Source: Hyphomicrobiales bacterium (GTDB taxonomy: Bacteria > Pseudomonadota > Alphaproteobacteria > Rhizobiales > Rhizobiaceae). Taken from it: a stretch of 28,468 nt of DNA. Location: NCBI GenBank assembly GCA_015654965.1, contig JAATGD010000191.1:1-28468 (forward strand). The letters are read 5' to 3'. The notes under the pieces were generated by a model. The model had not been told where the DNA came from, made no database searches, and saw only the letters and a list, made by a program, of their open reading frames with translations. Position 1 is the first letter of the stretch; each line of letters begins with the position of its first letter. Positions 8,033 through 16,596 of this stretch are shown one piece after another. Position numbers and translations under genes: made by a program.

Positions 8033-9019
8033 ATGACCGGATTTATTATCAGGCGTCTCTTTCAATCCATCGGGGTTATGCTTGCAGTGGCGTTGATTGC
8101 ATTTGCAGTCATGCGCTTTGTAGGCGACCCACTGGAATCGATAGCCAGTCAGGAAACACGACTGGAGGAGCGGCTGGAACTCAGGCAGCGTCTCGGCCTT
8201 GACCAGCCTGTCTATTATCAGTTCCTTTCTTTCCTCAAACGTGGTCTGGCAGGCGATTTCGGACTGTCCTATAAGCAGCAGGAGCCTGTCAGCCGCATGA
8301 TTATGGACAGGCTGCCAGCAACGCTCGAGCTTGCAATAAGCTCATCACTGATAGCACTGATCGGTGGCGGTATATTGGGCGTATATGCTGCCCTGCACCC
8401 GGAAAAGCGGCTGACCGGCTTCATCATGACCGCATCGCTCTTAGGCGTTTCACTTCCGACATTCCTGATCGGCATCGGTCTCATTTATTTCTTTTCGGTA
8501 GAGCTTGGCTGGCTCCCTTCATTCGGACGGGGACAGGTGGTCGCAATCGGCAGTTGGTGGACGACCGGCTTTCTGACTGCATCCGGATGGCGTTCATTGA
8601 TCCTGCCAGCGATTACACTGTCTTTATTTCAGATGACATTGCTCATGCGGCTGATCAGGGCGGAAATGCTGGAAGTGCTGCGGCAGGATTATATCCGCTT
8701 TGCCAGGGCGCGCGGACTCTCGCGTCGCAGTATCTACTTCAGACATGCGCTGAAGAATACGCTGGTTCCTGTGATTACGGTCGTCGGCCTGCAATTAGGA
8801 TCGGTCATCGCCTTTGCAATCGTGACTGAAACCGTCTTTCAGTGGCCCGGCGTTGGCTCATTGTTCATCAGTTCTGTACAGGCAGTTGATGTGCCTGTGA
8901 TGGCAGCCTATCTGGTTCTCATTTCGCTGGTTTTCGTCATCATCAACCTGATTGTCGATATTCTCTATCATGCCGTTGACCCACGTCTTCGGTTTGATCG
9001 CGTTTCTGCGGGTATATGA
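8033..9019 (+). CDS. ABC transporter permease, DppB/OppB type
   Basis: Inner-membrane permease of the oligopeptide/dipeptide importer class, 328 residues, with about six membrane segments. The N terminus GFIIRRLFQSIGVMLAV is the usual first helix of DppB-like proteins. The ATPase-contact (EAA) loop is visible at about 222-245 as DYIRFARARGLSRRS followed by HALKNTLVPV. It lies 54 nt after the binding-protein gene and is followed immediately by the second permease. The ATG is preceded by AGGCAGA. It forms the membrane channel together with the next gene product. Confidence 0.94.
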   Translation: MTGFIIRRLFQSIGVMLAVALIAFAVMRFVGDPLESIASQETRLEERLELRQRLGLDQPVYYQFLSFLKRGLAGDFGLSYKQQEPVSRMIMDRLPATLELAISSSLIALIGGGILGVYAALHPEKRLTGFIMTASLLGVSLPTFLIGIGLIYFFSVELGWLPSFGRGQVVAIGSWWTTGFLTASGWRSLILPAITLSLFQMTLLMRLIRAEMLEVLRQDYIRFARARGLSRRSIYFRHALKNTLVPVITVVGLQLGSVIAFAIVTETVFQWPGVGSLFISSVQAVDVPVMAAYLVLISLVFVIINLIVDILYHAVDPRLRFDRVSAGI

Positions 9020-9020
9020 C

Positions 9021-9974
9021 GTGACTGACTTTTCTCTTTTTCGCTTACTGAGCAAAAACCGTTCTTCGCAACGACCGCACAGCAAGAAACAGCGGCGGAT
9101 TGCTCCGGTCACGACTGCCGCAGCCATTCTCGCGGCAGTGCTGATATTCGGTGCCATTTTCGCGCCGCTTGTTGCGCCCCACACCCCCTTTGATCCCTCG
9201 ACACTTGATCTTATGGATGGCCTTACCCCTCCGCTACGACCGAGCGCATTTACCGGCAACAGCTTTTTGCTCGGTACGGATCATCAGGGACGCGACATAT
9301 TTTCTTCCATTCTTTACGGAAGCAGGATCTCACTTCTCGTGGCTTTTTCGGCAACGCTCGTCTCACTGCTTATCGGCGTCAGTGCCGGACTTGTCAGCGG
9401 TTATGCAGGTGGCATCTTCGATGCTGTGATCATGCGTATTGCCGATGCGCAGCTGACATTTCCAACGATATTGATTGCGCTGCTGATTTTTGGTTTTGCG
9501 CAGGGTCTGGTCGCTCCATCGCAGCAGGAAGCGGCGGCAGTATGGTTGCTGATCTTTGCCATCGGTCTTTCAAACTGGCCGCAATTCGCACGCACGGTGC
9601 GTGGTGCGGTGCTGGTGGAACGGAGCAAGGATTATGTCGCTGCGGCAAAACTTATCGGTGTTCGTCCAGTTCGCTTGCTGATCACGCATATCCTGCCCAA
9701 TCTATTGGGCCCCGTGCTGGTTATTGCCACAATCGGTCTGGCATTGGCTGTTCTGGAAGAGGCAACACTGTCATATCTGGGTGTCGGGGTACCCCCAACC
9801 CGCCCCTCCCTTGGCACGCTCATCCGCAATGGCCAACAATTCCTGTTTTCCGGTGAATGGTGGATATTGCTGTTTCCTGCAGCAACACTCGTACTGCTTG
9901 CACTTTCCATCAATCTTCTTGGCGACAGGCTGCGTGATTTTCTCAATCCGAAACTGCGGAAGACGTCCAGATGA
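9021..9974 (+). CDS. ABC transporter permease, DppC/OppC type
   Basis: Second inner-membrane permease of the importer, about 317 residues. The GTG at 9021 is chosen: it comes one base after the TGA of the first permease (9017-9019), whereas the longer in-frame start at 8952 would overlap that gene by 68 nt. A basic cytoplasmic tail (KKQRR) precedes the first membrane helix (VTTAAAILAAVLIFGAIFAP). Family features follow: LGTDHQGRDIFSSILYGSRISL, and the EAA loop DYVAAAKLIGVRPVRLLITHILPN. The stop codon overlaps the ATG of the ATPase gene by 4 nt, implying translational coupling. Confidence 0.93.
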   Translation: MTDFSLFRLLSKNRSSQRPHSKKQRRIAPVTTAAAILAAVLIFGAIFAPLVAPHTPFDPSTLDLMDGLTPPLRPSAFTGNSFLLGTDHQGRDIFSSILYGSRISLLVAFSATLVSLLIGVSAGLVSGYAGGIFDAVIMRIADAQLTFPTILIALLIFGFAQGLVAPSQQEAAAVWLLIFAIGLSNWPQFARTVRGAVLVERSKDYVAAAKLIGVRPVRLLITHILPNLLGPVLVIATIGLALAVLEEATLSYLGVGVPPTRPSLGTLIRNGQQFLFSGEWWILLFPAATLVLLALSINLLGDRLRDFLNPKLRKTSR

Positions 9975-11641
9975 CGCATATAAGTTCAGGCAAGCATTCT
10001 CCTGTCATTTCCGTGCTTGATCTCAGCGTGGATTTTCCAACTGAGCACGGAGTTTTTCACGCTGTCGATCGGGTATCCTTTCAAATTGCGGCAGGCGAAG
10101 TGCTTGGCATGATCGGCGAGTCGGGCGCGGGCAAGTCGATGACGGGATCTGCAATTACACGGCTCATTGATCCGCCGGGCCAGATTGTGAGCGGAGAAAT
10201 CCATCTTCAGGGTGAACGGATCGACACTCTGCCGGACAACGATTTCGCCAAGCTGCGTGGACACAGGATAGGCACGGTATTTCAAGACCCGCTCGCCAGC
10301 CTCAATCCACTTTACACAATCGGCCAACAGTTGATCGAGACTATATGCAGGCATTTGCCGCTTGATACCAAGGATGCACGCGAGCGTGCCATAGCCTTGC
10401 TGACAGAGGTTGGAATCGATGATGCGGGACGGCGTCTTGATGCCTATCCGCACCAATTTTCAGGTGGTATGCGCCAACGCGTTGTCATTGCGCTCGCCAT
10501 TGCAGCTGACCCTGAATTGCTCATTGCGGATGAACCAACCTCCGCTCTTGATGTCTCTGTTCAGGCCCAGATCATCGCGCTGCTCAAAAAGCTTTGTGTC
10601 GAACGCGGTCTGGCCGTAATGCTCATCACCCATGATATGGGGGTTATCGCCGAGATAGCCGACCGGGTTGTCGTACTCAATCAGGGGCGTATGATTGAGA
10701 CTGGTCCCGTTCGTGAAATCATTCAGGTACCAAAGGAAGATTATACGCGCGAGTTGATCGCAGCCACGCCCACCATCCACCAGAAAAGCAAGCGCAACGC
10801 TTCCGTTGAAACGCGATCAGAAATTCTGCGTGTGGATAACCTCAAACATGATTTTGATATCGGATCTGGCGGCTTTTCTTTTTTTCAACGCAACAAACGT
10901 TCCGACACATTACGCGCGGTAAATGATGTGTCCTTCAAAATTCATGAGGGCGAAACATATGCGCTGGTCGGAGAATCCGGTTCTGGGAAATCGACCATTG
11001 CGCGCATCATCGCAGGACTGCTGCCTTTGAGTGAAGGCGATGTCCGCTTTAATGGCCAATCGCGCATTTCCCGGTCAGCACGACCTCGACATGCTGCGGT
11101 TCAAATGGTGTTTCAGGACCCTTATGCAAGCCTCAATCCGCGTTGGCGGATTGGTGACATTATCGCCGAACCGATCCGTCGCCTTAACCTTGAAAAAAAC
11201 GCCAAAACTATTGAAACCCGTGTGGACGAACTTCTGGAAAAGGTCAGGCTGGCACCCGATTCCAAACATCGTTATCCGCATGAATTTTCGGGTGGCCAGC
11301 GACAGCGCATCGCCATAGCTCGCGCTCTGGCCAGCCGTCCGCAATTTGTTATCTGTGATGAGCCGACATCGGCACTGGATGTTTCCGTTCAGGCGCAGGT
11401 GCTTGATCTGATGGCACAATTACAGCAGGAGTTTAAACTGACTTATTTGCTGATCAGTCACAATCTGGCGGTGATCAGACAAATGGCGGACCATGTCGGT
11501 GTATTGCGCAGAGGCGTGCTTGTAGAGCAGGGTGCGGTTGAAGAAATTTTTGAGAATCCAACCCATCCCTATACCAAGATGCTTATCGGTTCAGTGCCGG
11601 ATATAGATGCCGCCCTTGACAGGCGACATCATATTTCATGA
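9971..11641 (+). CDS. Fused dual ATP-binding subunit of the peptide-type ABC importer (DppD-DppF fusion)
   Basis: A 556-residue cytoplasmic ATPase with two complete nucleotide-binding domains, replacing the usual separate DppD and DppF proteins. Domain 1: Walker A GESGAGKS (49-56), signature FSGGMRQR (163-170), Walker B LLIADEPT (183-190), switch histidine H221. Domain 2: Walker A GESGSGKS (334-341), signature FSGGQRQR (439-446), Walker B FVICDEPT (459-466), H497. All catalytic elements are intact in both halves. The C terminus has the peptide-importer extension NPTHPYTKMLIGSVP. Such fusions are known among glutathione and peptide importers (GsiA type). It overlaps the second permease by 4 nt and ends the operon. 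Confidence 0.94.
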   Translation: MTHISSGKHSPVISVLDLSVDFPTEHGVFHAVDRVSFQIAAGEVLGMIGESGAGKSMTGSAITRLIDPPGQIVSGEIHLQGERIDTLPDNDFAKLRGHRIGTVFQDPLASLNPLYTIGQQLIETICRHLPLDTKDARERAIALLTEVGIDDAGRRLDAYPHQFSGGMRQRVVIALAIAADPELLIADEPTSALDVSVQAQIIALLKKLCVERGLAVMLITHDMGVIAEIADRVVVLNQGRMIETGPVREIIQVPKEDYTRELIAATPTIHQKSKRNASVETRSEILRVDNLKHDFDIGSGGFSFFQRNKRSDTLRAVNDVSFKIHEGETYALVGESGSGKSTIARIIAGLLPLSEGDVRFNGQSRISRSARPRHAAVQMVFQDPYASLNPRWRIGDIIAEPIRRLNLEKNAKTIETRVDELLEKVRLAPDSKHRYPHEFSGGQRQRIAIARALASRPQFVICDEPTSALDVSVQAQVLDLMAQLQQEFKLTYLLISHNLAVIRQMADHVGVLRRGVLVEQGAVEEIFENPTHPYTKMLIGSVPDIDAALDRRHHIS

Positions 11642-11709
11642 AGTCTTTTACATCATGACAAACGGAACAAGTCTCGCAGTCGAGTACCACCATTCACGAG
11701 ATATCCCAT

Positions 11710-11740
11710 CAGTCCATCGGACGCATTTCCCGGTGGACTG
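11710..11740. terminator. Hairpin between convergent genes, possible bidirectional terminator
   Basis: CAGTCCA-t-CGG (11710-11720) pairs with CCG-g-TGGACTG (11730-11740), leaving one mismatch and a loop of about 9 nt. It lies between the 3' end of the ABC ATPase gene and the 3' end of the convergent flavin oxidoreductase gene. The T-runs are weak, so function is inferred from location and stem strength. Confidence 0.4.
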
Positions 11741-11787
11741 TTCCACTTTAAGGCGACGCGCTTTCTGTCCATAATTCCCGACGATAT

Positions 11788-12828
11788 TCAGAGCGTATCC
11801 TGCCCGAAAACCGTTTCATATTTTTCGGGATGCGCTCTGGCTGTGATGGGAACCAAGCGCGCAAAATCCTCGATAATCTGCACATAGTCCTCAATGTGGA
11901 ACTCATAGGGCAATTCAAGCCGCAATTCCGAAACCAGCGGCAGAACCGGGTCCAGGGATAATTTCTCGATGACCGTATCCATCGTCCCGACAAGATCGGG
12001 GAGAAAAAGTGTATGGCGCGGTCCATGCGGTGTTCCGGTCCGCTTATCGCGTTCAGTGACGAATTCGACATAGCGGCGGCGTGTGGCGGGACTGGCACTG
12101 TCGGTGGGCAGAATTACCCGGCCCAGCGCCACACGCGGCGCGTGCTTTGGCAGCCATTCCCGTCGAAAGCGTTCGATCAGCGCGCGCTGCGCTGTCAGGA
12201 AATCGTCCGTATCCTCGCCGCTGATGATATTGCCGGTCAGAAGATTAAAACCCGCCTGACCGGCCCAGCGTGCGGAATTCTGTGAGCCGCCGCCATACCA
12301 GAGCCGGTCCGCCAGCCCCGCCGCGAAGGGGCGCAGGCGGGGGATTTGCGCGCCTGCCGCATTGCCCGCTTCCCTGTCATTGGAAAGCGGCTGCGAACGT
12401 AACGCGCGCGCCAGTTTCTCGGCACGGGCATGGCTGTAATCGGCCTGGGGCGCAGCATCGGTAAATTCCGCGATCAGATCTGCAAAAGGTGGTGCGCCAA
12501 CCGAAACACCGACATTGAGACGCCCGCGCGACAGCACATCGACTGTCGCCATATCCTCGGCGAGACGGAACGGGTTTTCATAGCCAAGCTGGATGACAGC
12601 CGTACCAAGTCCGATCCTTCGGGTGCGTTGTGTCGCAGCCGCGAGAAAGGTAGCCGCAGAGGAAATACCACGCTCCAGATGACGCTGGCGTACCCATGCG
12701 CTGTCATAGCCCAGCCGTTCGCCACGCTCAAACAGCTGCAATGTATCTTCAAGCCCCTGTGCCGGATCATCATCATGATAGCTGCCGGGAACGAGAAACG
12801 AGAATTTTTTTATGTGCGAAAGAGGCAT
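11788..12828 (-). CDS. LLM class (luciferase-like) flavin-dependent monooxygenase
   Basis: Flavin-dependent oxidoreductase of the bacterial luciferase-like TIM-barrel family, about 346 residues. Family landmarks are LQLFERGERLGYDSAWVRQRH, TFLAAATQRTRRIGLGTAVIQL, and NPFRLAEDMATVDVLSRGRLNVGVSVG; the middle segment WYGGGSQNSARWAGQAGFNLLTGNI is also characteristic. ATG at 12828 is preferred over a TTG at 12852, which has no ribosome binding site. The enzyme would need reduced FMN from a separate reductase, which is not in the window. It is preceded on the same strand by a GNAT acetyltransferase gene (33-nt gap), suggesting co-transcription. The substrate is unknown. Confidence 0.9.
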   Translation of the reverse strand: MPLSHIKKFSFLVPGSYHDDDPAQGLEDTLQLFERGERLGYDSAWVRQRHLERGISSAATFLAAATQRTRRIGLGTAVIQLGYENPFRLAEDMATVDVLSRGRLNVGVSVGAPPFADLIAEFTDAAPQADYSHARAEKLARALRSQPLSNDREAGNAAGAQIPRLRPFAAGLADRLWYGGGSQNSARWAGQAGFNLLTGNIISGEDTDDFLTAQRALIERFRREWLPKHAPRVALGRVILPTDSASPATRRRYVEFVTERDKRTGTPHGPRHTLFLPDLVGTMDTVIEKLSLDPVLPLVSELRLELPYEFHIEDYVQIIEDFARLVPITARAHPEKYETVFGQDTL

Positions 12829-12861
12829 GAAAAATCCAGAAAACGGCTGCAATTCGTTATT

Positions 12862-13488
12862 TCAGGCGACAGCCCCACGATAGCAGGACAACCGGGTAAG
12901 AATTTTTTCTTCCTGCCTTGCTTTCAGTTCATTGACACGGATTGTGGCATCATCAAAAGAGGCCGTCGGCGGATAGGCAGGCGTCACGGCCTGTTGGCCC
13001 AGCCTCTGGCCAATATGCTTTTCAAACGGCAAGGACCGGTAAAGCAGCGGATCGGCCGCTGGATCGAACAGAGGACGGTAGCCGAGCGCAATATAGAGTG
13101 CCACGGCTTCGGGCTGGCGAAAGCCGGTAGACAGATAGGCACGCGTATAACCCGATTGCCCTGCACTTTCTTCCAGTGCCAGCATGATACGGCGCGCCAA
13201 TCCCTGCCGACGCAAAGCGGGATGGCTCCATATACGCTTTATCTCCACCGTCTCGTCATCATGGCTCATGAAAGCGCCGCCAGCAATCGTCTCGCCATCG
13301 CGCTGCAATAAAAGAAAATCACCAAGCGGCGGTGCAAAAGCCTCAACAGGATAACGCAGGATTTCCGACTTCGCCCCACCGGGACGCGTAACCCTCCCGT
13401 AACGCGCATCATACTCGTCAATAAGCCCATAAATCAAAGGCTGGGAAGCAGGATCGAGAGGAGATGCACTGACAAGAACATCAACCAA
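12862..13488 (-). CDS. GNAT family N-acetyltransferase
   Basis: Predicted acetyl-CoA-dependent N-acetyltransferase, 208 residues. The acetyl-CoA binding motif A is visible at about 83-100: VEIKRIWSHPALRRQGLARRI, containing the RRQGLA pyrophosphate loop. The C-terminal FRQPEAVALYIALGYRPL is the usual GNAT motif B. A tail of about 50 residues after the core is unassigned. The start is TTG, supported by CGGAGG seven nt upstream. It lies immediately upstream of the flavin monooxygenase gene, and the pair probably forms a small operon. The acceptor amine is unknown. Confidence 0.88.
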   Translation of the reverse strand: MVDVLVSASPLDPASQPLIYGLIDEYDARYGRVTRPGGAKSEILRYPVEAFAPPLGDFLLLQRDGETIAGGAFMSHDDETVEIKRIWSHPALRRQGLARRIMLALEESAGQSGYTRAYLSTGFRQPEAVALYIALGYRPLFDPAADPLLYRSLPFEKHIGQRLGQQAVTPAYPPTASFDDATIRVNELKARQEEKILTRLSCYRGAVA

Positions 13489-13728
13489 GTGAAGCCTCCG
13501 ATAAAGATAATTTTACCGACAATAAATGCATTCCCACGAAAAGGCATGAATACCTTACGCAGAATGTCTAAACATAAATCCTGTTCTATAGATTGAAGTC
13601 TTTCTTTTTATTTTGCACGGCATGTTCGTTTATTAAGCGACATAATATTAAAAGAAATTTTCTCGACAAGAGTCCTGTTCATGTCAATGAAGCCGACTGT
13701 GACGGGTTATATGCTGCGTGTTCCTTCA

Positions 13729-14532
13729 TCACAGGAAGTGGCAGGCAATCGTGCCATAAGGCCCGAAATCGGCGTTAATCGTATCTCCATGCCGCGCTTC
13801 GATGGGCCGGATAAACGAGCCCGCAAGTACAATCTGACCCGCTTCGATACTACCGCCATATTGCGCCAAACGGTTTGCAAGCCAGGCGATACCGCGTGCA
13901 GGATGATTGAGCACGCCCGCGCCCAACCCGGTTTCTTCAACTTCGGCATTGCGCGAGACAATGGCACCCATCCAGCGCATATCGACCTTATCGGGTCGTA
14001 TCTGCCGTCCTCCGATCACAATACCTGCATTGGCTGCGTTGTCTGAAATCGTATCGACGATGCTGCGCGGCTTGCTGGTTTGCGGATCGACCCGCAAGAT
14101 ACGCGTATCAAGAATTTCCAGCGCCGGGGTGATATAATCGGTTGCGTCCAGCACATCGAATAAAGAGATATCCGGCCCTTTCAGCGGCGCCTTCATGACG
14201 AAGGCGATTTCAGCCTCTATCCGCGGCTGGATAAAGCGATCAGACGAGATTATTGCGCCATCGTCGAACATCATATCGTCAAGCAGTACACCCGAATCCG
14301 GAATGTCGATATTCAGTGCATATTGCATAGCCTTGGAAGTAAGACCGATCTTCCAGCCGACCTGTTTACGGCCTGCCGCAATCTTGTATTTTACCCACGC
14401 GGCCTGAATGGCGTAAGCATCGTCCATGGTCATGCCGTCATGTTTGAGCGAGAGCAGGCCGATTTGTTTACGGTTTTTCTCTGCATCATCAAGCGCGCTG
14501 GCAGCCGATTCTATTTCGGTTTCAGTCAGCAT
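13729..14532 (-). CDS. hpaH: 2-oxo-hept-4-ene-1,7-dioate hydratase
   Basis: Hydratase of the homoprotocatechuate meta-cleavage pathway, adding water to 2-oxohept-4-ene-1,7-dioate. With the ATG at 14532 it has 267 residues, the usual HpaH length; a TTG six nt upstream is less likely. It carries the long conserved stretches of the family: KIGLTSKAMQ, PRIEAEIAFVM with metal-binding glutamates, LFDVLDATDYITPALEI, DTISDNAANAGIVIGGR, and GVLNHPARGIAWLANRLA. The start codon comes 2 nt after the stop of hpaG, so translation is coupled. It is the last gene of the hpaFEDGH operon. The next enzyme, aldolase HpaI, is not found after it. Confidence 0.95.
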   Translation of the reverse strand: MLTETEIESAASALDDAEKNRKQIGLLSLKHDGMTMDDAYAIQAAWVKYKIAAGRKQVGWKIGLTSKAMQYALNIDIPDSGVLLDDMMFDDGAIISSDRFIQPRIEAEIAFVMKAPLKGPDISLFDVLDATDYITPALEILDTRILRVDPQTSKPRSIVDTISDNAANAGIVIGGRQIRPDKVDMRWMGAIVSRNAEVEETGLGAGVLNHPARGIAWLANRLAQYGGSIEAGQIVLAGSFIRPIEARHGDTINADFGPYGTIACHFL

Positions 14533-14534
14533 GC

Positions 14535-15401
14535 TCAAACTTTCTCGTCGGCGACAGTGTTTCGCAAAATGCCAATACCATCCGCCTCAACCTCGATAAC
14601 ATCGCCGGGTTTCAGCCAGATCGGCGGATCAAAGCGCGCACCTGCACCTGTCGGCGTACCACACACCAGCACATCGCCGGGCACAAGCGTGGTAAAAGTG
14701 GAGATGTAATTGATGATCTTGCGGAAAGAGAAAATCATCCTGCTGGTGCGATCCTGCTGGCGGATATCTCCATTGACGCGTGTGGTCAGCTGGATATCGG
14801 CCAATTGACTTTCGCCGTGGAACGGTATGAGCCATGGCCCGATGGAAGCGCTTGCATCAAAATTCTTGCCCTGCGTGACATTGAACTTTGCATGGCGCAC
14901 CCAGTCGCGGATCGTTCCTTCATTGCAAAGCGTCAGCGCCGCAATGTGGTCGAGGGCATTTTCTTGGGCAATGCGGCGCCCGCCCTTGCCGATGACAATG
15001 GCAATCTCGCCCTCATAATCAAGCTGATGGCTTTCCGGCGGACGGATCAAAGGCTGGCCGTGACCAGTGAACGAGCGCGGAAAGCGAATGAACAGCGACG
15101 GATTTGAAGGAGCGGCCTGTCCGTCCTTGTACTCCTCATTACGATCGGGGAAGTTGACCCCGACACAGATTATCTTTTCCGGTGCCGGAACGGGGATTTC
15201 GTAAGTTATATCCGCAAGCGCAATATCCGCCGCAAGACCCGCTCCTTCTTCCGCAAGCCTCATCAATGCCCCCGCCTCAATGACTTCGCGCAAGGTCGGC
15301 CAAACATGCCCATATCGTTTCGAAAGGCCGACAACACCGTCATCCTTGAGCAGGCCATAACCCCTGCCCGTCGCGGTCGAAAAACTCACCAATCTGGCCA
15401 T
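14535..15401 (-). CDS. hpaG: FAH-family enzyme, HpaG-like 5-oxopent-3-ene-1,2,5-tricarboxylate decarboxylase/isomerase
   Basis: Fumarylacetoacetate hydrolase (FAH) family enzyme, 288 residues. The metal-binding set is visible: E130 and E132 in DYEGEIAIVIGKGG and D166 in NEGTIRDW, followed by KNFDASASIGPWL and the C-terminal GDVLVCGTPTGAG. Position between hpaD and hpaH points to the decarboxylation/isomerisation steps catalysed by HpaG. The E. coli enzyme is a tandem duplication of two FAH-like halves (about 430 residues), while this protein has one such domain after a short N-terminal region. One domain may do both steps, or only one of them. The function in the pathway is inferred from context; FAH-fold membership is clear. 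Confidence 0.82.
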   Translation of the reverse strand: MARLVSFSTATGRGYGLLKDDGVVGLSKRYGHVWPTLREVIEAGALMRLAEEGAGLAADIALADITYEIPVPAPEKIICVGVNFPDRNEEYKDGQAAPSNPSLFIRFPRSFTGHGQPLIRPPESHQLDYEGEIAIVIGKGGRRIAQENALDHIAALTLCNEGTIRDWVRHAKFNVTQGKNFDASASIGPWLIPFHGESQLADIQLTTRVNGDIRQQDRTSRMIFSFRKIINYISTFTTLVPGDVLVCGTPTGAGARFDPPIWLKPGDVIEVEADGIGILRNTVADEKV

Positions 15402-15435
15402 ATGCGTCTCGCTTTGGTTTTCTCTGTTCCGCCTC

Positions 15436-15528
15436 TAGAGCGCCGTGCGCCTATTCGGACGCACAAAGGTCGCTCTATCTAACTGAATCTACACATCGTG
15501 CTTTCCAAAAATCGTAACCGATTTTTGG
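15436..15528. repeat. Two adjacent palindromic repeats inside the hpa operon
   Basis: First palindrome 15436-15477: TAGAGCG...CGTGCG pairs with CGCAC...CGCTCTA. Second 15505-15528: a perfect 10-bp stem, CCAAAAATCG against CGATTTTTGG, with the loop TAAC. Both fill the 175-nt gap between hpaD and hpaG, the only long gap in an otherwise tight operon. Their form matches extragenic palindromes dispersed in Brucellaceae genomes. In the RNA they would make stable stem-loops able to pause transcription or protect the upstream message. Confidence 0.6.
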
Positions 15529-15576
15529 GTTGATGCTTTAGGAACGGCCCCGTGTCGCATCGCGCGGCTGGTTGGT

Positions 15577-16557
15577 TCAAGGCGCGATGATCGGCTGCGC
15601 CTTCAGATCAGGTTCCACAACTTCCGTACCGGCGAACAGGCTACCCTCCTCGAACCATGATCTCGGCGCAGGCGCGCCCCAGAGCGTTTGCCGCTGCGGA
15701 TCTTTAAGATCCCACTTGATCGGCTCCAGATCCGGATCGACCGTCTGATAATCCGAGCAATAAATCTCGATACGATGACCGTCCGGATCGCGAACATAGA
15801 GAAAGAAGGCGTTTGAGATGCCGTGGCGGCCCGGGCCGCGCTCGATATTGGAGAGCCATCCTGTCGTCGACATGAGATCGAGCAGATCAATGATGTTGAG
15901 CGGCGTCGGCACCCAGAAGGCAGTATGGTGCAGACGTGGCCCTTTGCCATTGGTGAAAGCGATATCATGCACGCCGCCCTTGCGATGGGTCCATGCGGCC
16001 CAGAGACGACCGGTTTCGGCATCTTCCGTATATTCGGTGACGCGAAATCCTATCTCATTGAAGAAAGCGACGCTTTCATCGACATTCGGCGAGAAACAGT
16101 TGAAATGATCGATGCGCAGCGGTTTGACGCCCCTGTAAAGCGCATATTTCTGATGGATGGGAGGCAGGCGGTCCATTCTGGAATAGAATTCGAGCGGAAT
16201 ACCATGCGGATCGCAGGTGCGGAAGGTCCGCGCCTGATAGGGGCGTTCGACCCATTCGACCGGCAAGTGCCTGCTCTTGAAGAAATGCGCAGCCTTGTCC
16301 AGATCCTCATCGGAAAAGACCTTGAAGCCAAGATCGCGCGCTTGCGCCTGGTCGGATTTCCGGAGCACGATGCAATGATGTCCACGCTCCTCCATCGCCC
16401 GCAGGTAGATGGTATCAGCGGTTTCGTCCGTCACCTGCAGACCGAGCGTATCGACATAAAACGCACGGGACTTGGCAAGATCGGTGACGCCGAATTCAAC
16501 ATGGCTGAGGCGCACGATGTTGAAGGGCGGATAAAGATTGGGTTTCGGCAAGGGCAT
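15577..16557 (-). CDS. hpaD: 3,4-dihydroxyphenylacetate (homoprotocatechuate) 2,3-dioxygenase, type I extradiol
   Basis: Ring-cleaving extradiol dioxygenase giving 5-carboxymethyl-2-hydroxymuconate semialdehyde. It has two vicinal-oxygen-chelate modules (about 15-125 and 145-280) like the Brevibacterium fuscum and Arthrobacter enzymes, not the unrelated type found in E. coli HpaD. Metal ligands are H151 (RIDHFN), H211 (RLHHTAF) and E264 (RIEIY). Second-sphere residues of the B. fuscum enzyme are also present: N153, H197 in GGVHDIAF, R240 and H245 in ERGPGRHG, Y254 in FFLYVRD, and Y266. ATG at 16557 is chosen because AGGAGGAG lies just upstream; a further ATG at 16581 would read through that site. 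Length is 326. The metal (Fe or Mn) cannot be told. Confidence 0.95.
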   Translation of the reverse strand: MPLPKPNLYPPFNIVRLSHVEFGVTDLAKSRAFYVDTLGLQVTDETADTIYLRAMEERGHHCIVLRKSDQAQARDLGFKVFSDEDLDKAAHFFKSRHLPVEWVERPYQARTFRTCDPHGIPLEFYSRMDRLPPIHQKYALYRGVKPLRIDHFNCFSPNVDESVAFFNEIGFRVTEYTEDAETGRLWAAWTHRKGGVHDIAFTNGKGPRLHHTAFWVPTPLNIIDLLDLMSTTGWLSNIERGPGRHGISNAFFLYVRDPDGHRIEIYCSDYQTVDPDLEPIKWDLKDPQRQTLWGAPAPRSWFEEGSLFAGTEVVEPDLKAQPIIAP

Positions 16558-16596
16558 GGGGTCCTCCTCCTGATGCGTCATTATGTTTATTGGCGC

